From an uncultured Eubacteriales bacterium (lineage in GTDB: Bacteria > Bacillota > Clostridia > Oscillospirales > QAKW01): a stretch of DNA of 24,690 nt. The stretch lies in the NCBI GenBank assembly GCA_902492505.1, contig CABULU010000026.1, positions 1 to 24,690 of the forward strand, given 5' to 3'. The position numbers and the translations under genes were made by a program. Shown in pieces: positions 1 to 7,405 of this stretch; the stretch's first letter is position 1, and each line of letters opens with the position of its first letter. Under the pieces are notes generated by a model. That model was not told the DNA's origin. It saw nothing but the letters and a program-made list of their open reading frames with translations, and did no database searches.

Positions 1-3000
1 TTTGAATTTAACCTTGCCGCTCAGAATGACATTGTTGTTGTCGTCGTTGCAGTTGAAGGTTATTCTGTTCATTGCCGACGTGCCGCCGTTTTGGGCGTAC
101 ATATCCCAATCGGGATTCAGCGTCCAGTCTGCTGTCGGATCGGAGCTTGCCGCCGACTTGTCGTTGGGGTCAAAGCGGCGGTTTATGCCGAACACTTCGA
201 GCGATTTGATATTTGTTGTGTCGGCGGCTATTATAAAGTCGCCCTCCCACGATGTTTTGTGACTGTTCTCCGGAATGAGCACCTGCAAAGCCGTCTTTGA
301 GTTTGTGTTTGCGTGCTCAATGGCGCCGTCAATGCTGTCAAAAGCGTTTTCACCCCAGACAAACTGGTAGTTTTCACCCTCCCACTGGTAGGCTACGATA
401 TCGCCGTTTTGATGTTCCTGCGCCTGAAGATCCACTATTACGGCGTCGTTTGAAATTTCGCCCAAGTCGTCGTGATAGCTGTCGGCAAACACTGAGAAGA
501 TGCTGTCAAACATAAAGGATGCCATCGCCTCATAGCCCTTTGCGGACATATGCGTATTATCTGTCGTTCCCGCGGTGTTGGTGCCGCAGTACATATCTGC
601 GCTCCACGGCTTTGTAAATGAATGAATGTCCACAAACGGCAGCTCAAGCTCGCTTGCCGTGCGCTCTATTATCGGGTTGATATAGCGCGCCTGGTTGGAA
701 GTTCCGTTTTTGTCGGAGACGTTGTTTGAGCAGGGTGTGTTTACAATATACACCTGTGCGCCGAGCGCTGTATATTCGCCGACAAGCGCTTTGTAGTCCT
801 TTTCAAATTCTTTTGCTGCGGTGCTGTTTTCTCCGCCCGTCCAGTTTACTGAGTGGGAGTCTGTAAGGTGTCCTCCCGCGTCGTTGTAACCCAGCATCAT
901 TATTACGATGTCGGGCTTCCATGCCTTGGACTGCGTGTAACGCTCGTAATGCTTATAGCACCAGTTGGTTCCGCTTTTAAAAGTGGATTCGTCACACGCT
1001 ATGGCTCCGCATTCGCCGAAGTTGCGCACCTCATATTTGTCTCCCAGCATTTCCTGGAGATATACGGGATAGCCTTTGTAAGCCTTGTCGCCGTATGTTA
1101 AGCTGTCGCCGACACATGCAACCTTGATTTTATCTGCGGCGTGAGCGTCTATTTCACCGTCAACCTTCAAATCTGTTGTCGTTACATTACGCTCGGTGCC
1201 GAGAATAGCCTCCATGCCGTTTGCAATAAGCGTTGCCAGCAGGTTGTAGCCCGCGACAGTGCAGTGCAGTCCGTCGGTAAACAGGGTTTTATCACCCTCC
1301 TTGCCGTTTGTGGGACTGAACATATCGATGTAAATAAGACCGTTTTCCGCTGCAAGCTCTTTTTGCATCGGGATAATTGTCTCAAGCAGCAGGTCGCGGC
1401 GGATTGAAGCGGTGCGTGAGGTACAGCCCGCGATGACCACCGTCGGGTGTGATGGCAGCGCCTCATAGCTGTCAATCAGAGCCTGATATTGAGCTTTATA
1501 TCCCTCAGCCGTTGAGTAGAGCTGAGTATGTGTGTCATTGTGACCCATCATTACGACAACAATATCGGGGTTGAAGTCAAGCGATTTGTAATACTGTACC
1601 GAGTAGATATAGGTCCAGTATGTGTAGCTTGTTGTTTCACGGTTGGTTTGTACATTGATTGTAGAGCCGCCCCAGCCGAAGTTGCCGACGTTGTACCTGC
1701 CTTCGCCGTAGCGCTCGTTCAGTATTGTCTGGAGCTGCGCGGGATATGCCGATGTTGGGCGGAGCGCCGCGTCAATTCCGATTCCCTCAGTGATGGAGTC
1801 GCCCACACACGCGATTTTTACTGCGTCTGTTGTGTTAGGTTCTTTTTTCAGCACGGTGTCGTCGCTGTTCTCACCGTAAATGTTTACGGTTTTTGTGACG
1901 ACAATCTCGTCGCTGTAAATACCTGACGGCAAAATGACGTTGGGTGTGCCTTCGTTATTTTGTTCGTGGTAATTTATAATCTGCGAAATGGACGCAAATG
2001 CGTTTTTGCCTGCGGTGAATACATAATTTTCACCCTGCCACGGCATTGTAAATACAGTGCCGTGCGGCATATCGTCCGTGTTCAGATAGAAAAGATAGGG
2101 ATTCTCTATTTCTTTGCCGCCTACCGTATCGGGTGTTTTTGCGTTTATGTCGCCGACACTGACGTATACTTTGTATACTACTGATACGCCCGACGGAGAA
2201 ACAGCCTTTGCCCAAAATGCGCGCCCGTTTCCTACATTCTCTTTTGTCAGCGTGCCGACTGAGCTGTTGCAGTTTTCATCCTCAAAGAAGTGGAAGAGGT
2301 ATTTGCCGTTCGAGCTTTTTATTTTGGGAATATATCTCTCATTTTCGCCGATTACAACGGATGCTTCCCTCGTCTCATTGTTTACCATTGACAGCTCTCT
2401 GTCGATTACCATATCCAAATCCGATGCTTTTGTTGTCTTTTGGTAGTCAAGATAACCGTCGCCGTTTTTCAAAACGCCGTACAGCTTATTGTTGCCGTAT
2501 GCCGACGCATAGCCGTCCGTATAGCGCGCGTAGTAGTTGCCGTCGCAGCTTGTGAGCGCGTCTGTAGCGTCGTTTACGATTACAAACGGTGCAAGACCGA
2601 TAACGCGGTTGCCCGTAAAGCTGATTTTATCCGAAAAATCGGAAGTATTCGGACTGTAAGTTGAGGACTGAACCTTTAAAATATGCCCAAGTCTGTTTTC
2701 CGTGTCGATAAATGTGTTGTCTGCTATGTCAATGCTTGTAAACGCGCCGGGGAAAATGTTTACCGCCACATTTGAGCTGGCATTGTGCGCGCTGTTGAAG
2801 CAGTCGATAAGTATGTTGTTTTTGAATATTGCGCGTGTGGTTTTGCCGGTTGCGTCACATTGGTCTGCGTGACCGCACAGCGCTATCACCATATCTTTTG
2901 AGCGCGAATAATCCTTAAAATAGCAGTCGGACACGTTGAGCGTGCCGTCATCTACGCAGTTTCTCCACTTGGGATAGCCCAGCGTTATAAACCCGCTGCC

Positions 3001-5538
3001 AAAGTAAATGCCGTTTAGCGTCACGTTTGCCGGACATATTTCGGCAAACAGGCGCAAAGACGTGCTGTTGTTTTCAAATTCGTACCGCGAGTTTTTTACG
3101 GTGAATTCATCGATATTTTTTACGGTGTTGTCCGTACTCTGGGCGTTTGCGTTGTTTAAGGCAAATATATATGTAACACCGCTTACTGTTTGGTTAAAGC
3201 CTAATATGTTGTTTTCGAGCAGTACCGACGTTTTGAATTGCGACACCGAGCGCTTATCGTCGATAAATCTGCCTGTGAGATTTATGCCTTTTATAACAAT
3301 CTGAGTTCCGCCCTCGTCCTTGGGTGTGGCGGACTGCTCAACCGTTACGTTTACCACCTGGGTTTGCTCTGTCATTCTCCATCCTTCAGAGAGCGTCCAT
3401 TCCTCGGTTCTCTCCTTAGGGATGCTGTTGGGATTTGAGGCGTAGCCCTCTCCGTACAGCTCGATTGAGCCGTTGAGCCTTACAGATTCGTATTCGCCGG
3501 CGGGAAGAATCATCTGTGTGATGCCCGCCGCGCGCGCCTCTTCAACGCTTGCAAATGCGTTGACGCCCACCGTAAACGACCAGAGCTGATTCTGCCACAT
3601 TTCCGTAATCTCCGTGCCGCTTGCAATGCCGTCTTCTTTCATAAGAAGTGCCGCGGTTTTGTCAATAATGCCCGCAGGGTCTTCAAATCTGTTTGCAAAA
3701 TTAAGCGTGTCGCCCTTTGCAGTAAATGTGACAAGATAGTCAATGGATATGTTTTTATATGTAACTGTCAGATAGTATACTTTTTTGCCCGCTTCGCCAA
3801 GGTCGTCGTAGCTTATTGATGTTACGGGAATCTGCTTTTCCGCGTCCTCAAAAAAGCCAATGACGGCAGAGTTGCTGCTGGCGGTAAACTGCGGGTTTTC
3901 AATGACAACGTCCTTGTCTATCATCGCGGTGACGGACAGGTTTTTGTTGTTTATCGAGAAAAAGTCAACCTTGTCTTCAAAATTCGCGCCGGTTATTTTA
4001 AGGCTCGCGTTGCCTACCGTCATTCTGTAATCAAAGAAATATTCGAGCGAATTAAGATTTACGGGGTTTACGGTTGCCGTATTTGTCAGATACTGCGGCT
4101 GCTTGCCCAGCTCGTCTTCAGCCGAAACAAACGTATCTGCAATATAGTTGTTGTTATAGTCCCAGTTACATCCGGACAGCCATGTGTCCATGTCGTTTGT
4201 GAGATTTAAAAACATTGACTTAAAGCCGATTATCCTGTTGTAATTAAACTCGATGTCAAACGCCGCTTTCTGGTATTTCGGATTACCGTTCAAAATGGTG
4301 TTGTAAGCCAAATCAGCACTTCCGTAGAAGGTGTTGTTTGTGAATTTGAGCTTTACTGTCGGGTATCCCGAGCCGGAAAAGGTGTCTATTCTGAAAATTC
4401 CCCATTTTCCCGAAGTCGTGTCTTTAAAAATATTTGAATCAAAGCTTATGCCGAGCGACGGAAGATAACAGTTGTCGGTGAAGTTTCCGAGAGTGTACAC
4501 GCTGTTGTCGGCAAAACGTGAGCCTTTTACGGTAAAGGAAACTCCGCGCGCACCTCCGCAGTTGGTCCACCACATGTCGTTTGTGTTTGAAGCTGTTCCG
4601 CCTAAATAGAGACCGCCGGCATTTTGTTCAAAGTTCATGCCTTCGATGCTGACGGTGCGCGGATACTTGCGTATGAGCGCACCGCTGCCGTCGCCTTTGA
4701 GTCCCGTAACACGAATATTGCACAGTGTATAGTCGTTAAAGTTACGGCTGGTATCGCCGTTTGCGCTCAGACCGTAGTTTACTCCGTCAAAAATCGCGTT
4801 GTAAACATTTACGGCATTTGTTCTGGCAAGACCGACATTGTATGCCAGGTCGTTTGACAAAACGGCGGTTTCACCGGTAAATTTCACTCCGTCTATATTG
4901 AGAGTATAGCCGGTTATTCCCGCGTCCTTTAGCGGCTGCTCATATTTAAGATCGGACTCCGAGTCGCCGTTTTTGTTGGAGCGCAGTACGGTGCCCGAAA
5001 TGACGGTTTCGCCGTCATTTCCGCTTCTTTCGGAGTTTTTGTTCCACGGATCTGTCGGCAGCGCCGTTTTTGTGTCAAAGTCGGGGTCGTTTGGGTTTAT
5101 TCCCGCCTTTGCGCCGTAGATGTTTGCGCTGTATCTTACCGTTATATTGCCGCTGTATGTTCCTGCGGCAAGTATAAAGCTTGGCACGGCAGATGCAATT
5201 TCCTTTGAAAGCGAGCCGTCCTGCGTATACCGGCTTTCAAATGCCGCCGCCGCTGCGCCGTAGCTTGCAAAATGGCGCGCCGGGTTATACTTTTCGGTAA
5301 CTGTTACTCCGGAAAATTCAAACTGCATATCCGTTTCGCCCTTGACAGCCGAATCGGTCTGCCACTGCGGGTTTACGACAAAGGTACTCTCGTATATGTC
5401 CGACGCGCTGTCAAACATAGCGGCGTACTCAGTGCCGTGCAAGGGATTTTCGGCGGGGACGGCGAATGAAAATCCGCCCGTACCGATGAGCGACAGCATA
5501 ATGCAGGCGCTCAAAACCACCGAGATAAATCGCTTCAT
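1..5538 (-). CDS. Giant secreted modular beta-helix protein with tandem SGNH hydrolase domains (partial, 3' end off the left edge)
   Basis: The minus frame is open for 1846 codons from an ATG at 5538 behind AGGAGAG, and no stop is reached before base 1. Residues 1-27 look like a signal peptide (MKRF, hydrophobic core, SFA cleavage). A cap module recurs at about 90-160, 640-710, 1160-1230 and 1715-1790: in copies 2-4 a W/Y..F..G.NAF.S motif (NAF at residues 660, 1179, 1731), then an I-L-P/A-x-G-x-Y strand and an I/L-Y-G or VFG turn. Copies 1 and 2 lead into N/D-rich stretches typical of right-handed parallel beta-helices (pectin-lyase-like) and end in an Ig-like segment containing FFED. After copy 3 come two SGNH hydrolases: GDSIT (Ser1248), GHND (1332) and DGLH (1422), then GDSLT (Ser1479), GYND (1550) and DNTH (1660). 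All catalytic blocks are intact, so both could be active esterases. A polysaccharide acetyl-esterase or adhesin role is inference; the substrate is unknown. Whether a C-terminal wall anchor exists cannot be seen. Confidence 0.9.
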   Translation of the reverse strand, partial: MKRFISVVLSACIMLSLIGTGGFSFAVPAENPLHGTEYAAMFDSASDIYESTFVVNPQWQTDSAVKGETDMQFEFSGVTVTEKYNPARHFASYGAAAAAFESRYTQDGSLSKEIASAVPSFILAAGTYSGNITVRYSANIYGAKAGINPNDPDFDTKTALPTDPWNKNSERSGNDGETVISGTVLRSNKNGDSESDLKYEQPLKDAGITGYTLNIDGVKFTGETAVLSNDLAYNVGLARTNAVNVYNAIFDGVNYGLSANGDTSRNFNDYTLCNIRVTGLKGDGSGALIRKYPRTVSIEGMNFEQNAGGLYLGGTASNTNDMWWTNCGGARGVSFTVKGSRFADNSVYTLGNFTDNCYLPSLGISFDSNIFKDTTSGKWGIFRIDTFSGSGYPTVKLKFTNNTFYGSADLAYNTILNGNPKYQKAAFDIEFNYNRIIGFKSMFLNLTNDMDTWLSGCNWDYNNNYIADTFVSAEDELGKQPQYLTNTATVNPVNLNSLEYFFDYRMTVGNASLKITGANFEDKVDFFSINNKNLSVTAMIDKDVVIENPQFTASSNSAVIGFFEDAEKQIPVTSISYDDLGEAGKKVYYLTVTYKNISIDYLVTFTAKGDTLNFANRFEDPAGIIDKTAALLMKEDGIASGTEITEMWQNQLWSFTVGVNAFASVEEARAAGITQMILPAGEYESVRLNGSIELYGEGYASNPNSIPKERTEEWTLSEGWRMTEQTQVVNVTVEQSATPKDEGGTQIVIKGINLTGRFIDDKRSVSQFKTSVLLENNILGFNQTVSGVTYIFALNNANAQSTDNTVKNIDEFTVKNSRYEFENNSTSLRLFAEICPANVTLNGIYFGSGFITLGYPKWRNCVDDGTLNVSDCYFKDYSRSKDMVIALCGHADQCDATGKTTRAIFKNNILIDCFNSAHNASSNVAVNIFPGAFTSIDIADNTFIDTENRLGHILKVQSSTYSPNTSDFSDKISFTGNRVIGLAPFVIVNDATDALTSCDGNYYARYTDGYASAYGNNKLYGVLKNGDGYLDYQKTTKASDLDMVIDRELSMVNNETREASVVIGENERYIPKIKSSNGKYLFHFFEDENCNSSVGTLTKENVGNGRAFWAKAVSPSGVSVVYKVYVSVGDINAKTPDTVGGKEIENPYLFYLNTDDMPHGTVFTMPWQGENYVFTAGKNAFASISQIINYHEQNNEGTPNVILPSGIYSDEIVVTKTVNIYGENSDDTVLKKEPNTTDAVKIACVGDSITEGIGIDAALRPTSAYPAQLQTILNERYGEGRYNVGNFGWGGSTINVQTNRETTSYTYWTYIYSVQYYKSLDFNPDIVVVMMGHNDTHTQLYSTAEGYKAQYQALIDSYEALPSHPTVVIAGCTSRTASIRRDLLLETIIPMQKELAAENGLIYIDMFSPTNGKEGDKTLFTDGLHCTVAGYNLLATLIANGMEAILGTERNVTTTDLKVDGEIDAHAADKIKVACVGDSLTYGDKAYKGYPVYLQEMLGDKYEVRNFGECGAIACDESTFKSGTNWCYKHYERYTQSKAWKPDIVIMMLGYNDAGGHLTDSHSVNWTGGENSTAAKEFEKDYKALVGEYTALGAQVYIVNTPCSNNVSDKNGTSNQARYINPIIERTASELELPFVDIHSFTKPWSADMYCGTNTAGTTDNTHMSAKGYEAMASFMFDSIFSVFADSYHDDLGEISNDAVIVDLQAQEHQNGDIVAYQWEGENYQFVWGENAFDSIDGAIEHANTNSKTALQVLIPENSHKTSWEGDFIIAADTTNIKSLEVFGINRRFDPNDKSAASSDPTADWTLNPDWDMYAQNGGTSAMNRITFNCNDDNNNVILSGKVKFK

Positions 5539-5594
5539 GAATTCATCTCTCCTATCGTTTTTAATTTTCAGGAACAAAATTAAATATCATAAAT

Positions 5595-5623
5595 ATACTA
5601 TATCTTTGTATATAATAAATCAA
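5595..5623 (-). promoter_or_regulatory. Candidate sigma-A promoter of the giant beta-helix/SGNH gene
   Basis: On the minus strand TTGATT (5618-5623) is followed after 17 bp by TAGTAT (5595-5600), about 57 bases upstream of the ATG. The surroundings are very AT-rich, so other -10-like hexamers (TATAGT, TATACA) also fit. The gap 5539-5774 holds only this promoter and the divergent one below. Confidence 0.35.
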
Positions 5624-5716
5624 TCATTTTTTGTGTTTTAGCTAAAGTTTGTGCAATTTGATGCAGACAACGGGAAAAATTTGGTTATTTTAACATGTAC
5701 TAAATATGCTTTTTTA

Positions 5717-5745
5717 TTGCACGTTGCGGTTTTATCTGATATAAT
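5717..5745 (+). promoter_or_regulatory. Sigma-A promoter with extended -10 for the TIM-barrel gene
   Basis: TTGCAC (5717-5722), a 17-bp spacer, then a perfect TATAAT (5740-5745) preceded by TG plus one base (5737-5738), which is an extended -10. The predicted start site is near 5752, leaving a leader of about 23 bases that carries an AGGGGGG Shine-Dalgarno (5761-5767). Confidence 0.75.
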
Positions 5746-5774
5746 CAGTAAAACAGAATTAGGGGGGACGTGTT

Positions 5775-6605
5775 ATGACAGACTTTACTGAATGGAAAAC
5801 GGCGCTTTCCTGTAAAAAATTTGACGGCGGGGCGTTTGACAGTTACAAAAGATTCGGCATAGAGCTCATTGAAATATCCCCCCGGCGCGAGGATTATCCC
5901 ACGCTGGACTGGGAGGGAATAAAAAGTGAGAGCAAGCGCACTGGTGTGAAAATCTGGTCGCTGCATCTGCCGTTTTCGCGTGACATAAACATATCCCTGC
6001 CGGACAGTAAAAAACGCGAGGACAGCGTTAAGCTGCATTTGAATTATATGCAAAGGGCGGCGTATGTCGGCGCTAAGGTGATTGTTGTTCATCCCAGCTC
6101 CGAACCGATTGAGGAGCACGAGCGCAGCGAGTATATGGAAAATTCCATAGCATCACTTAAAGTGCTGGCTGACCATGCCCAGAAACTGGGACTTACACTT
6201 GCTGTGGAAAATCTGCCGCGCACCTGTCTTTGCCGTGACAGCAAAGAGACGGAGCAAATACTGAGAAGTGACGACCGTCTGCGCTTTTGCTTTGATGTAA
6301 ACCATCTGCTTATTGACAGTCATGAAAAGTTTTTGGAGCGGTTTGCGGATAAGCTTGTAACTTTGCATATATCCGATTATGACTTTGTCAACGAGCGGCA
6401 CGCACTGCCCGGCTGTGGTCATATCGACTGGCTCAGGCTTGTGGAGCTTTTGGAAACGGCGGATTACAGCGGTCCGTTTTTGTATGAGGTGGCACTTGAG
6501 GGCAAGGCAGACGGAGAGATGCCGTTTCCGCCGACGGACATTTCCGATATCCGACCGAATCATATGAACATAAAATCCTTTACCGGCGGCGGACGGCGGC
6601 TTTGA
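5775..6605 (+). CDS. Sugar phosphate isomerase/epimerase, xylose-isomerase-like TIM barrel (AP-endonuclease 2 family)
   Basis: This 276-residue protein has the usual length and motif order of the Pfam AP_endonuc_2 fold. Visible motifs are SLHLPF (62-67), VVHPSS (104-109), AVENLP (143-148, Glu145), FDVNH (173-177, Asp174 and His177), LHISD (197-201, His198), GHIDW (215-219) and YEVAL near the end (Glu238). These are the family's metal-binding positions, so it is probably an intact metal-dependent enzyme. Members include sugar and inositol-derivative epimerases or isomerases as well as endonuclease IV; the sugar-epimerase branch is favoured by the short N-terminus and the GxIDW motif. It stands alone on the plus strand with its own promoter and terminator. 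The nearby Gfo/Idh dehydrogenase is a common genomic companion but is on the other strand. The exact substrate cannot be read from sequence. Confidence 0.85.
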   Translation: MTDFTEWKTALSCKKFDGGAFDSYKRFGIELIEISPRREDYPTLDWEGIKSESKRTGVKIWSLHLPFSRDINISLPDSKKREDSVKLHLNYMQRAAYVGAKVIVVHPSSEPIEEHERSEYMENSIASLKVLADHAQKLGLTLAVENLPRTCLCRDSKETEQILRSDDRLRFCFDVNHLLIDSHEKFLERFADKLVTLHISDYDFVNERHALPGCGHIDWLRLVELLETADYSGPFLYEVALEGKADGEMPFPPTDISDIRPNHMNIKSFTGGGRRL

Positions 6606-6611
6606 TAAAGT

Positions 6612-6644
6612 AAAAATACGGCACGATTTACGTACCGTATTTTT
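6612..6644 (+). terminator. Rho-independent terminator between convergent genes
   Basis: Arms 6612-6621 (AAAAATACGG) and 6635-6644 (CCGTATTTTT) pair perfectly and extend inward past one mismatch by three more pairs. The A-rich left arm and T-rich right arm make it usable in both directions, for the TIM-barrel gene (plus) and the ECF gene ending at 6649 (minus). Confidence 0.8.
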
Positions 6645-6648
6645 ATTT

Positions 6649-7212
6649 TTACTCTTTTTTTGTTATGTTGTAGCGCTCTAACAGCAAAACAAGCGGAGGT
6701 ATCAGCACAAGCTGCAGGATAATTCCCGGGATGGCGCCCGTCACGGCACCCGCCCAAAATGCGGACAGCGAAAACGCTTTTGAGGTTATACCGGCAATTA
6801 CGAGCATACCAACTCCCCAAATCAATCTGCCCGCAATCATTGCAGTGATCAGCGACAGATATGTAAATCCGATTTTTTTGGGCAGCAGTTTATAGAGCAA
6901 TCCGCATACAAGACCGTATGTCATAAGCTCGAACGCCATTGCGATGCCGTTTGGCATGGGCGGCATCGTAAAAAGTGCAAATCTCAGCAGCGGGGCAACA
7001 AAGCCGACTGCCGCCGCCCACTGCGGACCACACAGAAACGCGCACAGCAGCACGGGAATGTGCATGGGGCAAAGCATGTTGCCGATAGTCTGTATCTGGC
7101 CAGTCAGAAACGGCAGCACAAGTGCCAGCGCTAAAAACAGAGCCGAATACAGCATTTTCATAAGACCTGTTCTCTGTAAAGAGGATTTTTCAATATCCGC
7201 GGTTTTTTGCAT
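6649..7212 (-). CDS. ECF transporter S component (substrate-binding membrane subunit)
   Basis: A 187-residue integral membrane protein with about six hydrophobic segments. It carries the M-H-I-P-V-L-L-C motif in an early helix, followed by a GPQWAAAVGF loop and an AMAFELMTYG stretch. These are typical of energy-coupling-factor S components (ECF_trnsprt family, about 180-200 residues), which bind a vitamin or related micronutrient and work with a shared EcfA-A'-T module; no such module is in this window. I chose the ATG at 7212 because AAAGGAG lies just upstream. An in-frame ATG at 7266 lies at the 3' edge of the leader terminator hairpin and lacks a ribosome binding site. The gene has a near-consensus promoter and a long structured leader, so ligand-controlled attenuation is likely. 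The substrate is not determined; pantothenate, folate or thiamine-type precursors are family possibilities only. Confidence 0.85.
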   Translation of the reverse strand: MQKTADIEKSSLQRTGLMKMLYSALFLALALVLPFLTGQIQTIGNMLCPMHIPVLLCAFLCGPQWAAAVGFVAPLLRFALFTMPPMPNGIAMAFELMTYGLVCGLLYKLLPKKIGFTYLSLITAMIAGRLIWGVGMLVIAGITSKAFSLSAFWAGAVTGAIPGIILQLVLIPPLVLLLERYNITKKE

Positions 7213-7234
7213 AATTGTATATCTCCTTTGAAAT

Positions 7235-7366
7235 CGTGTCACGGCGTTTTGATAAATAAAAGGCACAGCCGCAACTTGATTGCCGCTGTGCCCTGTGACA
7301 CTTGAATATTTTTAATAAAGCTTTGGCTGAAACCGCTTGTGCGGTATAACGTATCTTGTGACGCGC
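7235..7366 (-). promoter_or_regulatory. Structured 5' leader, candidate riboswitch or attenuator of unrecognised class
   Basis: About 155 bases separate the predicted start site (near 7366) from the ATG. From the 5' end the RNA has GUCAC, then an ACCGC-ACAA-GCGGU hairpin (7334-7347), an A/U-rich linker, GUGUCAC, the intrinsic terminator, and GUGACAC just before the ribosome binding site. The 5' GUCAC could compete for the same late GUGAC element. I do not find the hallmark sequences of TPP, FMN, cobalamin, preQ1, THF, lysine or SAM riboswitches, or of T-box leaders. Regulation is inferred from architecture, not from a family match. Confidence 0.55.
7262..7292 (-). terminator. Terminator hairpin inside the leader of the ECF gene (attenuator)
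   Basis: On the minus RNA, arms GGCACAGC.GCAA and UUGC.GCUGUGCC pair with one internal mismatch around a five-base loop, followed directly by UUUUAUUUAU. It lies between the promoter (-10 at 7373-7378) and the Shine-Dalgarno near 7220, so full-length mRNA requires antitermination. An outer pair, GUGUCAC (7295-7301) with GUGACAC (7235-7241), could enclose it. Confidence 0.75.
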
Positions 7367-7372
7367 ACCGCT

Positions 7373-7401
7373 ATTATACAGCTTTTTTTCGAATTTGTCA
7401 A
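7373..7401 (-). promoter_or_regulatory. Consensus sigma-A promoter of the ECF gene
   Basis: On the minus strand TTGACA (7396-7401), a 17-bp spacer, then TATAAT (7373-7378): a perfect match in both boxes. A promoter this strong in front of a leader terminator fits a gene controlled by attenuation rather than initiation. It overlaps the region just beyond the stop of the next gene upstream (7406). Confidence 0.85.
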
Positions 7402-7405
7402 TCGA

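Noticed and set aside
1..5500. Many plus-strand reading frames of 60-130 codons across this region, for example 1528-1926 and 1141-1407
   Set aside because: They lie antisense to the 1846-codon minus frame, which has a signal peptide, repeats and catalytic motifs. They lack ribosome binding sites and recognisable domains.
5745..6563. Minus-strand frames opposite the TIM-barrel gene
   Set aside because: They are shadows of a well-supported gene, with no domain or start signal.
7213..7266. Longer N-terminus for the ECF S component from an ATG at 7266
   Set aside because: That start lies at the 3' edge of the leader terminator hairpin and lacks a Shine-Dalgarno, whereas ATG 7212 has AAAGGAG.
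7205..7375. Assignment of the leader to TPP, FMN, cobalamin, preQ1, THF, SAM or T-box classes
   Set aside because: None of their conserved core sequences could be found by eye, so no class name is given.
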